Assembly: GCF_029201545.1 (NCBI RefSeq) | Contig: NZ_CP104007.1 | Span: 2,700,501 to 2,764,500 of the forward strand | Length of the DNA: 64,000 nt | Reading direction: 5' to 3' | DNA from: Devosia sp. FJ2-5-3 | Lineage (GTDB): Bacteria > Pseudomonadota > Alphaproteobacteria > Rhizobiales > Devosiaceae | Shown here: one piece after another, positions 7,409 to 17,369 of the stretch | How positions within the stretch are numbered: the stretch's first letter is position 1 | Layout of the letters: every line of letters begins with the position of its first letter | The notes under the pieces: generated by a model | What the model saw: only the letters and a program-made list of their open reading frames with translations | Database searches by the model: none | What the model was told of the DNA's origin: nothing | Made by a program: the position numbers and the translations under genes

Positions 7409-9706
7409 ATGAGCGATTATCGGCATAATCTGCGTTTCGGCACGTTCATCACCCCCTCGGCCCAGCGGGTGGACGACGTCGTCGTGCTAGCGCAGGAGAC
7501 CGAAGCCCACGGGCTCGACCTCGTCACCTTCCAGGACCACCCCTACCAGTCCAACTTCGTCGATACCTGGACGCTCTTGTCCTATGTCGCGGCCAAGACC
7601 AGTCGCGTGAGCCTTTCGGGCAATGTGCTGAACCTGCCCTTGCGCCAGCCGGCCGTGCTGGCACGCGCCGTTGCCAGCCTCGATCTGCTGACGCAAGGGC
7701 GCGTAGAACTTGGCCTCGGCGCGGGCGCGTTCTGGGATGGCATCGAGGCGATGGGCGAAGAAAAGCTCACGCCCGGACAGGCGGTCGACGCGCTGGAAGA
7801 AGCCATGGATATCATCCGGGGTATCTGGGACGCGGGCGAGGCCGGCGGTGCTCGGCTCGATGGCACCTATCACAAAGCGCGCGGCGCGCGCCGCGGCCCC
7901 CTGCCCCATCATCCCGTCGGTATCTGGCTCGGCGCCTATAAGCCACGCATGCTGAGGCTGGTGGGCCGAAAGGCCGATGGCTGGCTGCCCTCGCTTGGAT
8001 ATATCAAGTCGCCGACCATGGCCGAATCCAATGCCATTATCGATGACGCGGCCGTGGAGGCCGGACGCGACCCGCGCGACATCAGGCGGCTGCTCAATAT
8101 CAGCGGCCGGCTGGCAACGCCCGAAGATGTTGCAGAGATGGTCGACCAGCTCGTCGGATTGGCGCGCGAGCACGGTTTCTCGACATTCATCCTGCCTGCA
8201 GACAGTTCGGGGCCGATCGCGCTGTTCGGCGACGAGGTCGCGCCGGCCGTACGCGCCAAGGTGGAAGCGGCCCGGGCGTCGAAAGGCACGGCTGCGGCCC
8301 CAGGCCGGACGAGAGCGGTAATGGCAAAGAGGCGCATCGGAATAGACTACGACGCTATTCCGGCGAGCCTGGCAGAGCGGGTCGTCGAACCGGGCGACCA
8401 CGACTTTCCCAAATTCCGCTCCACCTATCTCTATAGGGGGAATCCTGGCCTCGTGCTGCGGCCGTGGACGGCGGAAGAGGTGTCGGCGGCCACTACCTAT
8501 GCGGCACGGCAGAACGTCGCCCTGGCGGTGCGCAGCGGCGGCCACGGCATTTCAGGCCAGGCTACCAATGATGGCGGCATCGTCCTCGATTTGGGGCAGA
8601 TGAACGAGATCAGGCTTCTCGACGCCAGGACCGGCCTGTTCCGCGTCGGCGCGGGGGCCCGCTGGGGCGATGTGGCGACAGCACTGGCGCCTCATGGGCT
8701 GGGCATGGGCTCGGGCGACTATGGCGATGTCGGCGTCGGTGGGCTCGCCACGGCAGGCGGTATCGGCTGGTTTTCGCGAAAACATGGCCTGACCCTCGAT
8801 CACGTCAAGGCGGCCGAGATCGTGTTGGCCGATGGGCGGCTCGTGCGGGCGGACAAGGACAATCACAAGGACCTGTTCTGGGCCATTCGCGGCGCCGGCG
8901 CCAATTTTGGTGCGGTGACAGCGCTGGAGCTGGAAGCCTATCCCGTCGGCAATGTTGTGTTCGCGCAGCTCACCTACGATCTCAGCGATGCTCGTGCCGT
9001 CCTGCCCCGCTGGGCAGAGGCGGTGGTCTCCGCGCCACGGGAGCTCACGAGCTTCCTGACCATGGTTCCGGCCCGGTCAGGCAATCCGGCAATCGGGCAG
9101 GCCAGCATCGTGATCGCCAATCCTGATCCAACCATAGCCGAACCCATGCTGCAGCCCTTCCTCAGCGTCGGCCCGGTACTGGGCAGCCAGGCCTATATCA
9201 TTCCCTATACAGGGCTCGTCGAAACCAATTTCAGCGGGCATGACGGGTCCGGCGATTTTGTCTCACGGGCGGGCCTCGTGACAGGGCTGACGCCCGACTT
9301 GGCCGGGGCCATGGGCGAAATCCTGCGCGGCAAGGCGACCAATATGATGCAGTTGCGGGCGGTCGGCGGCGCGGTGAACGATGTGCCTGTTGACGCGACC
9401 GCATACGCCCATCGGCACCAGAATTTCAGCCTCAACGCTAGCGGATTTGGCAGCACAGCCCACCGTCTCGAAAGCCTGTGGCCGATAGTCGAACCCTATC
9501 TCGACGGGCTCTACCTCAACTTCGAAACATCGCGGGACCGCGCTCAGCTCGACAGGGCCTTCCCCGGCGAGACGCTGCAAAAACTGCGTTTGCTCAAGGC
9601 AGAATACGATCCAGGCCAGCTGTTCGGCACGAACTTCCCTATTCCGCCGGCTCAGGCTGACGCGGTCGCGCCGAATTCGGACGATGCACAAGTCCTAGCC
9701 GGATGA
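7409..9706 (+). CDS. Fusion: luciferase-like (LLM) monooxygenase domain plus BBE-type FAD-dependent oxidase domain
   Basis: A single 765-residue frame joins two flavoenzymes. Residues 1 to about 285 are an LLM-class, F420/FMN-type oxidoreductase (GTFITPSAQRVDD, GRVELGLGAGAF, GIWLGAYKPRMLRLVGRKADGW). After an Ala/Arg-rich linker (about 285-315) comes a PCMH-type FAD domain with RSGGHGISG, where His379 is the expected covalent FAD ligand, and a C-terminal berberine-bridge-like segment (YDPGQLFGTNFPI). The usual second Cys ligand is replaced by Tyr (GDYGDVGVGG). Substrate unknown. It overlaps the convergent reductase gene by 68 bases. There is no sign of a frameshift at the join. Confidence 0.85.
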   Translation: MSDYRHNLRFGTFITPSAQRVDDVVVLAQETEAHGLDLVTFQDHPYQSNFVDTWTLLSYVAAKTSRVSLSGNVLNLPLRQPAVLARAVASLDLLTQGRVELGLGAGAFWDGIEAMGEEKLTPGQAVDALEEAMDIIRGIWDAGEAGGARLDGTYHKARGARRGPLPHHPVGIWLGAYKPRMLRLVGRKADGWLPSLGYIKSPTMAESNAIIDDAAVEAGRDPRDIRRLLNISGRLATPEDVAEMVDQLVGLAREHGFSTFILPADSSGPIALFGDEVAPAVRAKVEAARASKGTAAAPGRTRAVMAKRRIGIDYDAIPASLAERVVEPGDHDFPKFRSTYLYRGNPGLVLRPWTAEEVSAATTYAARQNVALAVRSGGHGISGQATNDGGIVLDLGQMNEIRLLDARTGLFRVGAGARWGDVATALAPHGLGMGSGDYGDVGVGGLATAGGIGWFSRKHGLTLDHVKAAEIVLADGRLVRADKDNHKDLFWAIRGAGANFGAVTALELEAYPVGNVVFAQLTYDLSDARAVLPRWAEAVVSAPRELTSFLTMVPARSGNPAIGQASIVIANPDPTIAEPMLQPFLSVGPVLGSQAYIIPYTGLVETNFSGHDGSGDFVSRAGLVTGLTPDLAGAMGEILRGKATNMMQLRAVGGAVNDVPVDATAYAHRHQNFSLNASGFGSTAHRLESLWPIVEPYLDGLYLNFETSRDRAQLDRAFPGETLQKLRLLKAEYDPGQLFGTNFPIPPAQADAVAPNSDDAQVLAG

Positions 9707-10700
9707 GGCTCTCGGCAGCGCTCAGAATTGCCTCCTCGACGGTAAAATAGGGCCGGCCCAGGAGGCGCTCACCTTTTGCGCCATCAAAATGTTTCTCGTT
9801 GCCGATATCGTTTATGATCTGCCGGACGGGGCCATTCATTAGGGCCACGAGGCGCATCAGCCAGTCGGGGACAGTCTTGAGCGTCACGGGGTAATCGGGA
9901 TAGGCGCGGCGGAGAATCGCGGCGACCTGGTCAAAGCGGGTGTAGGGGCCCGTGCACAGATAGCGCTGGCCAATGCTTTCGGGATCGCGCAGGGCCGCCA
10001 GATGCATTGCCGCGACATCGCGCACATCGGAAATCGCAAAGCCGATGCGCGGCATGGCGGGGGTCGAGCCATCCAGGAGCCCGCTGACAAGGCCGAGCGA
10101 GATGCTGGTCTGGGGATCGGACGCGGGACCGAGAATGGCCCCGGGGTGGATCGTGGTAAGTTCCATTCCCTTGCCGCTGGCGAAGGCCCACGCCGCCTGC
10201 TCGGCCCGGGTCTTGCCGATGCAATAGGCCCAGGGATGGCGCATTTTTGACAGATCGGTGAAATCCGCCTCGGTATAAGTGCGGACGCCACTATCGTAAC
10301 CATGACCATAGCCGACAGTGGCAATGGAAGAGGTCATCACCACGCGCCTGATGCCTTCGGCGTGCGCAAAGCGCAGGATGCGTTCCGTGCCCTCCACAGC
10401 CGGACGGATTACAGTGGACGGATCCCGGGGCTCTTCGGCGACGATGACAGTCGCAACATGCATCACCGCCTGGACATCGGCCATGGCCGACGCCCACCCC
10501 GCATCGTCGAGGAGGTCGGCCTCCACGATCTCGAGGCGATCCTCCCTGCCCGGGGCTAGGGCCACGGTGGCCGCCTGGATCGACTGCAGGCGCGAGCGGG
10601 TTCGGACCGTGCCCCGCACCAGATATCCGGCGCGGAGGAGTTCACCGATAAGATGCCTGGCAACGAAGCCCGAAGCTCCGGTGACGAGAATGCGATCCAT
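9639..10700 (-). CDS. NAD(P)-dependent extended SDR / aldehyde reductase-like epimerase
   Basis: 353-residue extended short-chain dehydrogenase of the dihydroflavonol-reductase/aldehyde-reductase group. The Rossmann motif TGASGFVA sits at residues 7-14 and the catalytic YxxxK is visible as YCIGK, after MTSSIATVGYG. Likely reduces an aldehyde or ketone; the substrate cannot be told. It converges on the fusion oxidoreductase with a 68-base overlap of coding ends. A promoter would lie in the 200 bases shared with the divergent YciI gene. Together the three genes look like a small redox/detoxification island, which is inference. Confidence 0.85.
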   Translation of the reverse strand: MDRILVTGASGFVARHLIGELLRAGYLVRGTVRTRSRLQSIQAATVALAPGREDRLEIVEADLLDDAGWASAMADVQAVMHVATVIVAEEPRDPSTVIRPAVEGTERILRFAHAEGIRRVVMTSSIATVGYGHGYDSGVRTYTEADFTDLSKMRHPWAYCIGKTRAEQAAWAFASGKGMELTTIHPGAILGPASDPQTSISLGLVSGLLDGSTPAMPRIGFAISDVRDVAAMHLAALRDPESIGQRYLCTGPYTRFDQVAAILRRAYPDYPVTLKTVPDWLMRLVALMNGPVRQIINDIGNEKHFDGAKGERLLGRPYFTVEEAILSAAESLIRLGLVHRPNSARPRQPEPAE

Positions 10701-10900
10701 TATGTCCCCCCGTATCTCCTCAATGGGTACACACTGGATGGATCGCGTGAAAGCGGGAAAACAAGCCCGGCGCCAGGGTCATTGCACCTGGCAGCGAAGG
10801 GTCGGGGCCCGAATATTGAACTGCTTAGTCTGACTGCCGCCATGCCGTTCGTCTAGATTCAACGGCGGAGAGAGGCTCCACCGAACGTGAGGAGACGAAA

Positions 10901-11287
10901 ATGCAGTTCCTGGTCGCGATCCATTTGCCCGACGACTACGACACCGCGCAGGAAAACAGCGCGCTGCGGGCGGACATTTCAGATCTCAATGAAGAGATGA
11001 TCGCTAAAAATGTTCGGGCCTTCGTGGGAGGCCTCGAGCCGGCGCGGCGGGCTCGAACAATCCGAGCCGACCGCAATGGCGGCACCGTGATCACGGACGG
11101 CCCCTTCGTCGAAGCCAAGGAGCATGTTGGAGGGTTCTGGGTGCTCGAATGCAAGGACATCGAGGACGCGCTGGACTGGGGCAAGAAGGCCGCAATCGCT
11201 TGCAGGGCGCCCGTCGAGGTCCGGGCCTTCAATCCCGTGCCGCCGGAGCGGCTCAAAGCCCGGGCGGAAGCCGAGAGACGCGGCTGA
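10901..11287 (+). CDS. YciI-family (YCII/DGPF) protein
   Basis: 128-residue protein with the DGPF signature (TDGPFVEAKEHVGGFWVLE) of the YCII family, whose members have a ferredoxin-like fold and mostly unknown roles; some sit next to ECF sigma factors. No sigma gene is next to it here. The start ATG is well supported by GAGGAG eight bases upstream. It is divergent from the SDR gene and runs toward the terminator that also closes the ribosomal block. Confidence 0.85.
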   Translation: MQFLVAIHLPDDYDTAQENSALRADISDLNEEMIAKNVRAFVGGLEPARRARTIRADRNGGTVITDGPFVEAKEHVGGFWVLECKDIEDALDWGKKAAIACRAPVEVRAFNPVPPERLKARAEAERRG

Positions 11288-11341
11288 ACCGCCCTGCCCG
11301 CCCAGGCAGACACCGACCGTACCAACCGGATCACAGAAAAC

Positions 11342-11371
11342 AAAAAGGGCGACCACAGAGGCCGCCCTTTT
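11342..11371. terminator. Bidirectional intrinsic terminator between yciI-like gene and rplQ
   Basis: Stem AAAAGGGCG / CGCCCTTTT with an internal loop. The flanking A and T tracts give a T-run in both directions, so it can end both the plus-strand YciI transcript and the long minus-strand ribosomal operon. Confidence 0.9.
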
Positions 11372-11392
11372 GAATTTGATGCTGAAGCGCTC

Positions 11393-11815
11393 TTATGCGG
11401 CTTCGGCTTCGTCGTCCTGTGCGAAGGACGGACCGGAGTCCAAGCCCTTGGCATTGACGTCGCGATCGACAAACTCGATCACGGCCAGCGGGGCGTTGTC
11501 GCCATAGCGGAAGCCGGCCTTGAGGATGCGGATGTAGCCGCCCTGACGCTCGGCATAACGCGGGCCGAGGACTGCGAAAAGCTTCGCAACCATGGCTTCG
11601 TCACGGATCTGGGCGATCGCCTGACGACGAGCGTGCAGGTCGCCGCGCTTGCCGAGGGTGATCAGCTTCTCGACGATCGGACGCAGGTCCTTGGCCTTGG
11701 GAAGCGTGGTAACGATCTGCTCGTGCTTGATCAGCGCAGCAGACATATTGGCGAACATCGCCTTACGGTGGGAAGCGGTACGGCTGAATTTGCGGCCGCG
11801 ATTACCGTGTCGCAT
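11393..11815 (-). CDS. rplQ: 50S ribosomal protein L17
   Basis: Large-subunit protein near the exit tunnel. The N-terminus [20 protein letters not shown] is diagnostic; residues 30-120 hold the conserved core and the last 20 residues form an acidic tail (DDEAEAA) as in other alphaproteobacteria. At 140 residues it has normal size for this class. It is the last gene of the alpha operon, 34 bases after rpoA, and is followed by a terminator. Confidence 0.98.
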   Translation of the reverse strand: MRHGNRGRKFSRTASHRKAMFANMSAALIKHEQIVTTLPKAKDLRPIVEKLITLGKRGDLHARRQAIAQIRDEAMVAKLFAVLGPRYAERQGGYIRILKAGFRYGDNAPLAVIEFVDRDVNAKGLDSGPSFAQDDEAEAA

Positions 11816-11849
11816 GGGTTATCTCCTAAAAGTCTTGGCCGGCGCCGGA

Positions 11850-12869
11850 TCAGTAATGATCTTCGTAGCGCTTGGCGAGGTCATCGATATTCTCAGGCGG
11901 CCAGTTGTTGACGTCCATCCCGAGATGAAGCCCCATTTGTGCCAGGACTTCCTTGATTTCATTGAGCGACTTGCGGCCGAAATTCGGAGTCCGCAGCATT
12001 TCGGCTTCCGTCTTCTGGATAAGGTCGCCGATGTAGACGATGTTGTCGTTCTTGAGGCAGTTGGCCGAACGAACGGAGAGTTCGAGTTCGTCCACCTTCT
12101 TGAGCAGAGCCGGGTTGAAGGCCAGTTCGGGAACGGCATCCTGTGCCTTTTCCTTGCTGGGCTCTTCGAAGTTCACGAAAACCGACAGCTGGTCCTGGAG
12201 AATGCGCGCAGCGTAAGCCACGGCATCTTCCGGCGACACGGCGCCATTGGTCTCGACCTGCAGGGTGAGCTTGTCCTTGTCCAAGCTTTCGCCAGCGCGG
12301 GTCGCGTCAACCTTGTAGCTCACGCGGCGAACCGGCGAGAACAGGGCGTCGACCGGAATATAGCCAATCGGGGCATCTTCCGGACGATTCTTGTCGGCGG
12401 GGACATAGCCCTTGCCGGTATTGACGGTGAACTCGATATTGATTTCGGCACCATCGTCGAGATGGCAGATCACGAGTTCGGGATTGAGCACTTCGATGTC
12501 GCCCGACACCTTGATGTCGCCAGCCGTCACCGAGCCCGGGCCTTGCCGGGTCAGAGTGAGACGCTTCGGACCTTCGCCACCCATCTTGATGGCGATTTCC
12601 TTGACGTTCAGCACCAGATCGGTGATGTCCTCACGCACGCCGGGCAGAGACGAGAATTCGTGCAGAATGCCGTCGATCTGAATCGCGGTGACTGCGGCGC
12701 CCTGAAGCGACGACAGCAGAACGCGACGCAGCGCATTGCCCAAGGTAAGGCCGTAGCCGCGCTCGAGAGGCTCGGCGATCACCGATGCCTGGCGCGTATC
12801 GACGCCATCCGAAACAATCTCCAGCTTGGTCGGCTTGATGAGTTCCTGCCAGTTCCTCTGGATCGTCAC
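11850..12869 (-). CDS. rpoA: RNA polymerase alpha subunit
   Basis: 339 residues. The N-terminal dimerisation domain ([20 protein letters not shown]) and the C-terminal DNA- and activator-binding domain (from about residue 250, with [16 protein letters not shown]) are both complete. It is placed between rpsK and rplQ; rpsD, which lies here in enterobacteria, is absent, as usual in alphaproteobacteria. A hairpin lies in the rpsK-rpoA spacer. Confidence 0.99.
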   Translation of the reverse strand: MTIQRNWQELIKPTKLEIVSDGVDTRQASVIAEPLERGYGLTLGNALRRVLLSSLQGAAVTAIQIDGILHEFSSLPGVREDITDLVLNVKEIAIKMGGEGPKRLTLTRQGPGSVTAGDIKVSGDIEVLNPELVICHLDDGAEINIEFTVNTGKGYVPADKNRPEDAPIGYIPVDALFSPVRRVSYKVDATRAGESLDKDKLTLQVETNGAVSPEDAVAYAARILQDQLSVFVNFEEPSKEKAQDAVPELAFNPALLKKVDELELSVRSANCLKNDNIVYIGDLIQKTEAEMLRTPNFGRKSLNEIKEVLAQMGLHLGMDVNNWPPENIDDLAKRYEDHY

Positions 12870-12927
12870 GGTATTGTCCTTTCAAATTCGCGGCCCGCTA
12901 AGGCCGCTCCGCCGCAAACACAATAGG

Positions 12928-12952
12928 ACTCCCGGCCCTTGAAGCCGGGAGT
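12928..12952 (-). promoter_or_regulatory. Hairpin in the rpsK-rpoA spacer
   Basis: Perfect 9-bp inverted repeat ACTCCCGGC / GCCGGGAGT with a seven-base loop in the 102-base gap. There is no T-run after it on the minus strand, so it is more likely an RNA-processing or stability element than a terminator. Function is inferred. Confidence 0.5.
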
Positions 12953-12971
12953 TTACCAAGTGGTCTAAGGT

Positions 12972-13364
12972 TTAGACGCGGCGCCGCTTGCGCGGACGGC
13001 AACCGTTGTGCGGAATCGAAGTCACGTCGCGGATCGAGGTGACATTGAAGCCAGCAGCCTGAAGGGCGCGCAGCGCCGACTCACGGCCTGAACCGGGACC
13101 ACGCACTTCGACCTCGAGGGTCTTCATGCCGTGTTCCTGAGCCTTCTTTGCTGCGTCTTCCGCGGCAACCTGGGCAGCATAGGGGGTCGACTTGCGCGAG
13201 CCCTTAAAACCCATCACGCCCGAGGACGACCACGAGATCGTGTTGCCCTGCATGTCCGCGATGGTGATCATGGTGTTGTTGAAGGAGGCGTTCACGTGTG
13301 CAACGCCAGAAGTGATATTCTTGCGCTCCTTGCGACGGACGCGCGCGACTTCGGTCTTAGCCAT
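12972..13364 (-). CDS. rpsK: 30S ribosomal protein S11
   Basis: 130 residues from the ATG at 13364 ([16 protein letters not shown]), with AGGACC-type ribosome site just upstream; a longer frame to 13442 is not conserved. The core [26 protein letters not shown] and the basic C-terminus CRPRKRRRV are typical. Forms the small-subunit platform near the mRNA exit with S18 and S21. It is the second gene of the alpha operon after rpsM. Confidence 0.98.
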   Translation of the reverse strand: MAKTEVARVRRKERKNITSGVAHVNASFNNTMITIADMQGNTISWSSSGVMGFKGSRKSTPYAAQVAAEDAAKKAQEHGMKTLEVEVRGPGSGRESALRALQAAGFNVTSIRDVTSIPHNGCRPRKRRRV

Positions 13365-13510
13365 AAAGGTCCTCTTAGGTATCGGCGCTGCCGTAGTGCC
13401 AGCAGCTCCACCACGAAAGAAGCGAATCGCATCCAGGAGCACGAAGCTCCAGAGGGATCAAACCCGCCACTTCCGATAAAACAACCGCCCCGCCCCAGCG
13501 GGTGCGAAAC

Positions 13511-13879
13511 TTACTTCTTCTTACCGGCGATCGGCTTTGCCGGACCCTTGCGGGTACGAGCATTGGTGTGGGTGCGCTGGCCGCGGACCGGAAGGCCACG
13601 ACGATGACGCAGACCACGATAATTACCAAGGTCCATCAAGCGCTTGATGTTCATCGCAACGCTGCGACGAAGATCACCTTCCACGACATAGTCGCGGTCG
13701 ATGGCTTCACGGATCTGAATCACCTCGGCGTCGGTCAGTTCATTGACCCGACGCTCAGCGGGGATACCGACCGTGTCGGTGATGTCCTTGGCGAACTTTT
13801 CGCCGATCCCGTGAATATACTGCAGCGCGATAACAACGCGCTTGTTCGTCGGGATATTGACGCCAGCAATACGAGCCAC
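13511..13879 (-). CDS. rpsM: 30S ribosomal protein S13
   Basis: 122 residues, GTG start with GGAG seven bases upstream. Contains [16 protein letters not shown] and the C-terminal [19 protein letters not shown] that reaches the intersubunit bridge and the P-site tRNA. First gene of the alpha operon here; separated by 175 bases from adk upstream, enough for a separate promoter, though none stands out. Confidence 0.98.
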   Translation of the reverse strand: MARIAGVNIPTNKRVVIALQYIHGIGEKFAKDITDTVGIPAERRVNELTDAEVIQIREAIDRDYVVEGDLRRSVAMNIKRLMDLGNYRGLRHRRGLPVRGQRTHTNARTRKGPAKPIAGKKK

Positions 13880-14054
13880 GTCTGCTCTCCTTCATTCAAC
13901 ACGCGCCATCCCGGCGGGTGTCCTTAAACAACAAGGGACCGGATCTCGACCCCCAACCATGGTTGAGAACCGAATCCAGCCCAAAAATCCATGAGACTGA
14001 TGCGGTTCTTTAAGGATTCGACCGAGCGGAGTCAACAGGCCCCGCTCTATCAAA

Positions 14055-14624
14055 TTATTTGGTAATCGCTGCCTTGATGGCAGTGGTCACTTCGTTCACC
14101 GGGGCCATACCATCCACGGGGCACAGGAGGCCCTTATCGGAATAGTACGAAACCAGCGGGGCAGTCTGATCGGCATAAACACCAAGGCGCTTGCGCAGCA
14201 CTTCCTCGTTGTCGTCGGCGCGCGCGCCACCCGATTCCTTAGCCCGATTGATAACACGTTGCACGAGAATGTCGGCGTCTGCCTTGATCTCGATAACCGC
14301 GTCAAGCGAGACACCCTTGTCCTTGAGCATGCCATCGAGGGCTTCCGCCTGGGCGATGGTCCGCGGGAAACCGTCGAGGATGAAGCCAGGCTTGCAATCC
14401 TCGGCGTCGAGCCGCTCAGAGACAATACCGTTCACAATGGCGTCCGACACGAGGTCACCACGATCCACGATCGCCTTCGCCTCGACCCCGAGCGGGGTCT
14501 TGGCCGCAATCGCGGCGCGCAGAATGTCGCCAGTGGACAGCTGGGGAATACCATAGGCTTCGACCAGAATCTTTGCCTGTGTACCCTTGCCTGCCCCCGG
14601 CGGTCCCAAAAGGATCAACCTCAT
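14055..14624 (-). CDS. adk: Adenylate kinase
   Basis: Interconverts AMP + ATP and 2 ADP. The P-loop [11 protein letters not shown] is at residues 7-17 and the AMP-binding DGFPRT follows. At 189 residues it is the short form without the long zinc-carrying LID. The ATG overlaps the secY stop by four bases, so it is coupled to secY, a widespread arrangement. No ribosomal role is implied by the location. Confidence 0.97.
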   Translation of the reverse strand: MRLILLGPPGAGKGTQAKILVEAYGIPQLSTGDILRAAIAAKTPLGVEAKAIVDRGDLVSDAIVNGIVSERLDAEDCKPGFILDGFPRTIAQAEALDGMLKDKGVSLDAVIEIKADADILVQRVINRAKESGGARADDNEEVLRKRLGVYADQTAPLVSYYSDKGLLCPVDGMAPVNEVTTAIKAAITK

Positions 14625-15958
14625 CGACGCTTGCCCCCTCCAAGTCGGGATTTCTTCAAAAGCCCTTCATATTGCTGGGCAACGAGATGGCTCTGGATCT
14701 GACTGACCGTATCAAGGGTCACCGTCACCATGATCAGGAGCGAGGTGCCGCCAATGAATTGGCTGACAGCGAGCTGGCTGAACATAACTTCCGGAATCAG
14801 AGCCACGACCGTGAGGTATATAGCACCGACAACGGTGATGCGCGTCAGCACATAGTCGATGTGCTGTGCGGTCCGCTCACCCGGACGGATGCCCGGAATG
14901 AAACCGCCAGAGCGCTTGAGATTATCCGCCGTCTCCGTGGGATTGAACACGATGGCCGTGTAGAAGAAGGCGAAGAAGATGATCAGGAACGCAAACAGCG
15001 CCAGATAGAGGGGCTGCCCGCGGCCGAGAAGGGCCGTGACGGTGGTCAGCCAGCCCGGTGCGTTCCCCTGCGCTGCAAAGGACGCAATGGTCGCCGGCAG
15101 CAGGAGGAGCGACGAGCCGAAGATCACCGGGATAACGCCGGCGGTGTTCAGCTTGAGCGGCAGATGCGAGGTATCCCCCTGGAACATCTTGTTGCCGACC
15201 TGACGCTTCGGATACTGGATCAGCAAGCGTCGCTGGGCCCGTTCGAAGAAGACGATGATCGCGATGACCACGAGGGCCAAAACGATCATGCCAAGCGCGG
15301 CAAAACCAGGAATGGCGCCAGTACGGCTGAGCTCGAGCGTCTGAGCCACTGTCGAGGGCAGATTGGCCACGATACCTGCAAAGATAATCAGCGAGATACC
15401 GTTGCCGACGCCGCGTGCCGTGATCTGTTCGCCCAGCCACATCAGGAACATCGTGCCACCAACGAGGGTGATGACGGTCGAGATGCGGAAGAACCAGCCC
15501 GGATTGAGGACGACGCCCTGGCTGCCTTCCAGACCCACGGCAATGCCATAGGCCTGCACCGCGCAGAACAGCACGGCGAGGTAGCGGGTGTACTGGTTCA
15601 TCTTGCGACGGCCAGCCTCACCCTCTTTCTTGAGGGCTTCGAGGCGCGGAGACGCCGTCGAGATCACCTGCACGACGATGGACGCCGTAATGTAGGGAAT
15701 CAGGTTGAGAGCAAAGATCGCCATACGTTCCACGGCGCCACCGGAGAACATGTTGAACATGCCGATGATGCCTTGCTGGCTCTGCTCGAAAGTGGCCCGG
15801 AACGCATCTGGATCGATGCCCGGAACCGGAATGAAAGTGCCCAAACGATACACAAGCAGCGCGCCCAGCGTGAACCAGATGCGCTGCTGCAGGGCTTTCG
15901 CCTTGGAGAAGGTCGAAAAAGAAAGATTGCGAGCTAGTTGCTCGGCTGCGGACGCCAT
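14621..15958 (-). CDS. secY: Preprotein translocase subunit SecY
   Basis: Central channel of the Sec translocon. 445 residues with about ten hydrophobic segments; recognised from [13 protein letters not shown] near the N-terminus, [19 protein letters not shown] near the C-terminus and the basic cytoplasmic loops. Followed by an overlapping adk. It is separated from rplO by 126 bases that contain a terminator-like hairpin, so its expression may be partly uncoupled from the ribosomal genes. SecE is encoded far upstream at 42.3 kb. Confidence 0.98.
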   Translation of the reverse strand: MASAAEQLARNLSFSTFSKAKALQQRIWFTLGALLVYRLGTFIPVPGIDPDAFRATFEQSQQGIIGMFNMFSGGAVERMAIFALNLIPYITASIVVQVISTASPRLEALKKEGEAGRRKMNQYTRYLAVLFCAVQAYGIAVGLEGSQGVVLNPGWFFRISTVITLVGGTMFLMWLGEQITARGVGNGISLIIFAGIVANLPSTVAQTLELSRTGAIPGFAALGMIVLALVVIAIIVFFERAQRRLLIQYPKRQVGNKMFQGDTSHLPLKLNTAGVIPVIFGSSLLLLPATIASFAAQGNAPGWLTTVTALLGRGQPLYLALFAFLIIFFAFFYTAIVFNPTETADNLKRSGGFIPGIRPGERTAQHIDYVLTRITVVGAIYLTVVALIPEVMFSQLAVSQFIGGTSLLIMVTVTLDTVSQIQSHLVAQQYEGLLKKSRLGGGKRR

Positions 15959-16041
15959 ACTTCGCTCCCTAAGGCTTCAAGGCCAGGCGCAGTTGGAGCG
16001 CCTGAGGAGCATATAGTCCTGCCACCCTGGCGCAACAAACC

Positions 16042-16074
16042 AAAAAGCGCACCCAATCCAATGGTCGGGTGCGC
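16042..16074 (-). terminator. Terminator-like hairpin between rplO and secY
   Basis: Stem GCGCACCC (16047-16054) / GGGTGCGC (16067-16074), which on the minus strand is followed by five T residues. It has the full form of an intrinsic terminator inside what is normally one operon, so it probably acts as an attenuator that lowers secY-adk expression relative to ribosomal proteins. Confidence 0.75.
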
Positions 16075-16084
16075 ATTTGCCAGA

Positions 16085-16588
16085 TTACTTGGCGGCGTAA
16101 GGAGTCTTTTTCCAGGTCTCTTTGACCGGGATCAGGTCAAGCTTGCCGCCGGCTGCCTCGATGGCAGCGGCTGCGCCCTTGGTGGCGTAGTCAACCTTGA
16201 AGGTCACCTTCTTGGCCGAAAAACCTTCCGAGCCGATCAGGCGCACGCCGTCCTTGGGACGACGGATGACACCAGCTGCAACCAGGGCCGCGGAGTCAAC
16301 CACACCCTTGATGTCCAGCTTGCCGCTGTCGATGTAGGCCTGGATGCGGTCGAGGCGTACTTCGTTCCAATCCTTGGGATTCCAAGCATTGAAGCCACGC
16401 TTCGGCATACGCATGTGAAGGGGCATCTGGCCGCCTTCGAAGCCGTTGATCGCAACACCGGCGCGAGCTGTCTGGCCCTTGCCGCCGCGGCCGCCGGTCT
16501 TGCCGACGCCCGAACCGATACCACGGCCAACGCGAACGCGGACCTTGTTGGCACCTGGATTATCGCGAAGTTCGTTCAAACGAGTCAT
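16085..16588 (-). CDS. rplO: 50S ribosomal protein L15
   Basis: 167 residues from the ATG at 16588 ([15 protein letters not shown]); an extension to 16618 overlaps the ribosome site and the upstream gene spacer. Contains the glycine-rich [19 protein letters not shown] typical of L15. It is some 20 residues longer than the enterobacterial protein because of its C-terminal part, as in other Rhizobiales. Last gene of the spc group before the hairpin at 16.05 kb. Confidence 0.97.
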   Translation of the reverse strand: MTRLNELRDNPGANKVRVRVGRGIGSGVGKTGGRGGKGQTARAGVAINGFEGGQMPLHMRMPKRGFNAWNPKDWNEVRLDRIQAYIDSGKLDIKGVVDSAALVAAGVIRRPKDGVRLIGSEGFSAKKVTFKVDYATKGAAAAIEAAGGKLDLIPVKETWKKTPYAAK

Positions 16589-16604
16589 TTGTACGGACCC
16601 TCTC

Positions 16605-16793
16605 TTACTCGCCGACAACGCGGACGAGGTGCGGGACCTTGTTGATCATGCCACGAACTTCGGGCGTATCAACCAGCTCGCGCTGCTTGTTCATCTTGTT
16701 GAGCCCGAGACCGATAAGGGTCGCGCGCTGGCTCTTTTCGCGGCGGATCGGCGAACCGATCTGCTGCACAGTGATGGTCTTCTTGTCAGCCAT
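16605..16793 (-). CDS. rpmD: 50S ribosomal protein L30
   Basis: 62 residues, the usual short bacterial L30, with [19 protein letters not shown] and [22 protein letters not shown]. It lies between rpsE and rplO with short spacers (21 and 16 bases), as in the conserved spc operon. Confidence 0.97.
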   Translation of the reverse strand: MADKKTITVQQIGSPIRREKSQRATLIGLGLNKMNKQRELVDTPEVRGMINKVPHLVRVVGE

Positions 16794-16814
16794 TTTGCTT
16801 CTCCGTCCTTACGG

Positions 16815-17348
16815 TCAAGCTTCGACAGCAGTTTCGCCGCGGCGAGCCTGCAGTTCGGAGACCTTCAGGCCGCGACGAGAAGCCACCGCACGGGGGCTAT
16901 CAACGCGCTTGAGCGCATCAAATGTGGCGCGAACCATGTTGTAGGGGTTTGCAGTGCCCTGGGACTTGGCAACGATATCGTTGATGCCAAGCGTTTCGAA
17001 CACGGCGCGCATCGGACCACCGGCAATGATACCAGTACCCGGAACGGCGGCACGCAGGATCACCTTGCCGGCGCCGTGACGACCCGTCACGTCGTGGTGA
17101 AGGGTACGTGCATCGCGGAGCGGCACGCGGATCATCTGGCGCTTGGCCTGTTCAGTGGCCTTGCGGATTGCCTCGGGAACTTCACGGGCCTTACCGTGAC
17201 CGAAACCGACGCGACCCTTCTGGTCACCAACAACGACGAGTGCTGCGAAACCGAAGCGACGGCCGCCCTTCACAACCTTGGCCACACGATTGATGTGGAC
17301 CAGGCGATCGACGAATTCGCTTTCGCGCTCTTGAACGTCTCTGCTCAT
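16815..17348 (-). CDS. rpsE: 30S ribosomal protein S5
   Basis: 177 residues. The double-stranded-RNA-binding domain ([18 protein letters not shown]) and the second domain ([20 protein letters not shown]) are complete. S5 lies at the mRNA entry site and is linked to decoding accuracy. The ATG at 17348 is preceded by GAGGAAGAG. In the spc operon between rplR and rpmD. Confidence 0.98.
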   Translation of the reverse strand: MSRDVQERESEFVDRLVHINRVAKVVKGGRRFGFAALVVVGDQKGRVGFGHGKAREVPEAIRKATEQAKRQMIRVPLRDARTLHHDVTGRHGAGKVILRAAVPGTGIIAGGPMRAVFETLGINDIVAKSQGTANPYNMVRATFDALKRVDSPRAVASRRGLKVSELQARRGETAVEA

Positions 17349-17369
17349 TTTATCTCTTCCTCGCCGTGG

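Noticed and set aside
12870..12971. Missing rpsD as a gene loss
   Set aside because: Absence of rpsD from the alpha operon is normal in alphaproteobacteria; it is usually elsewhere in the genome.
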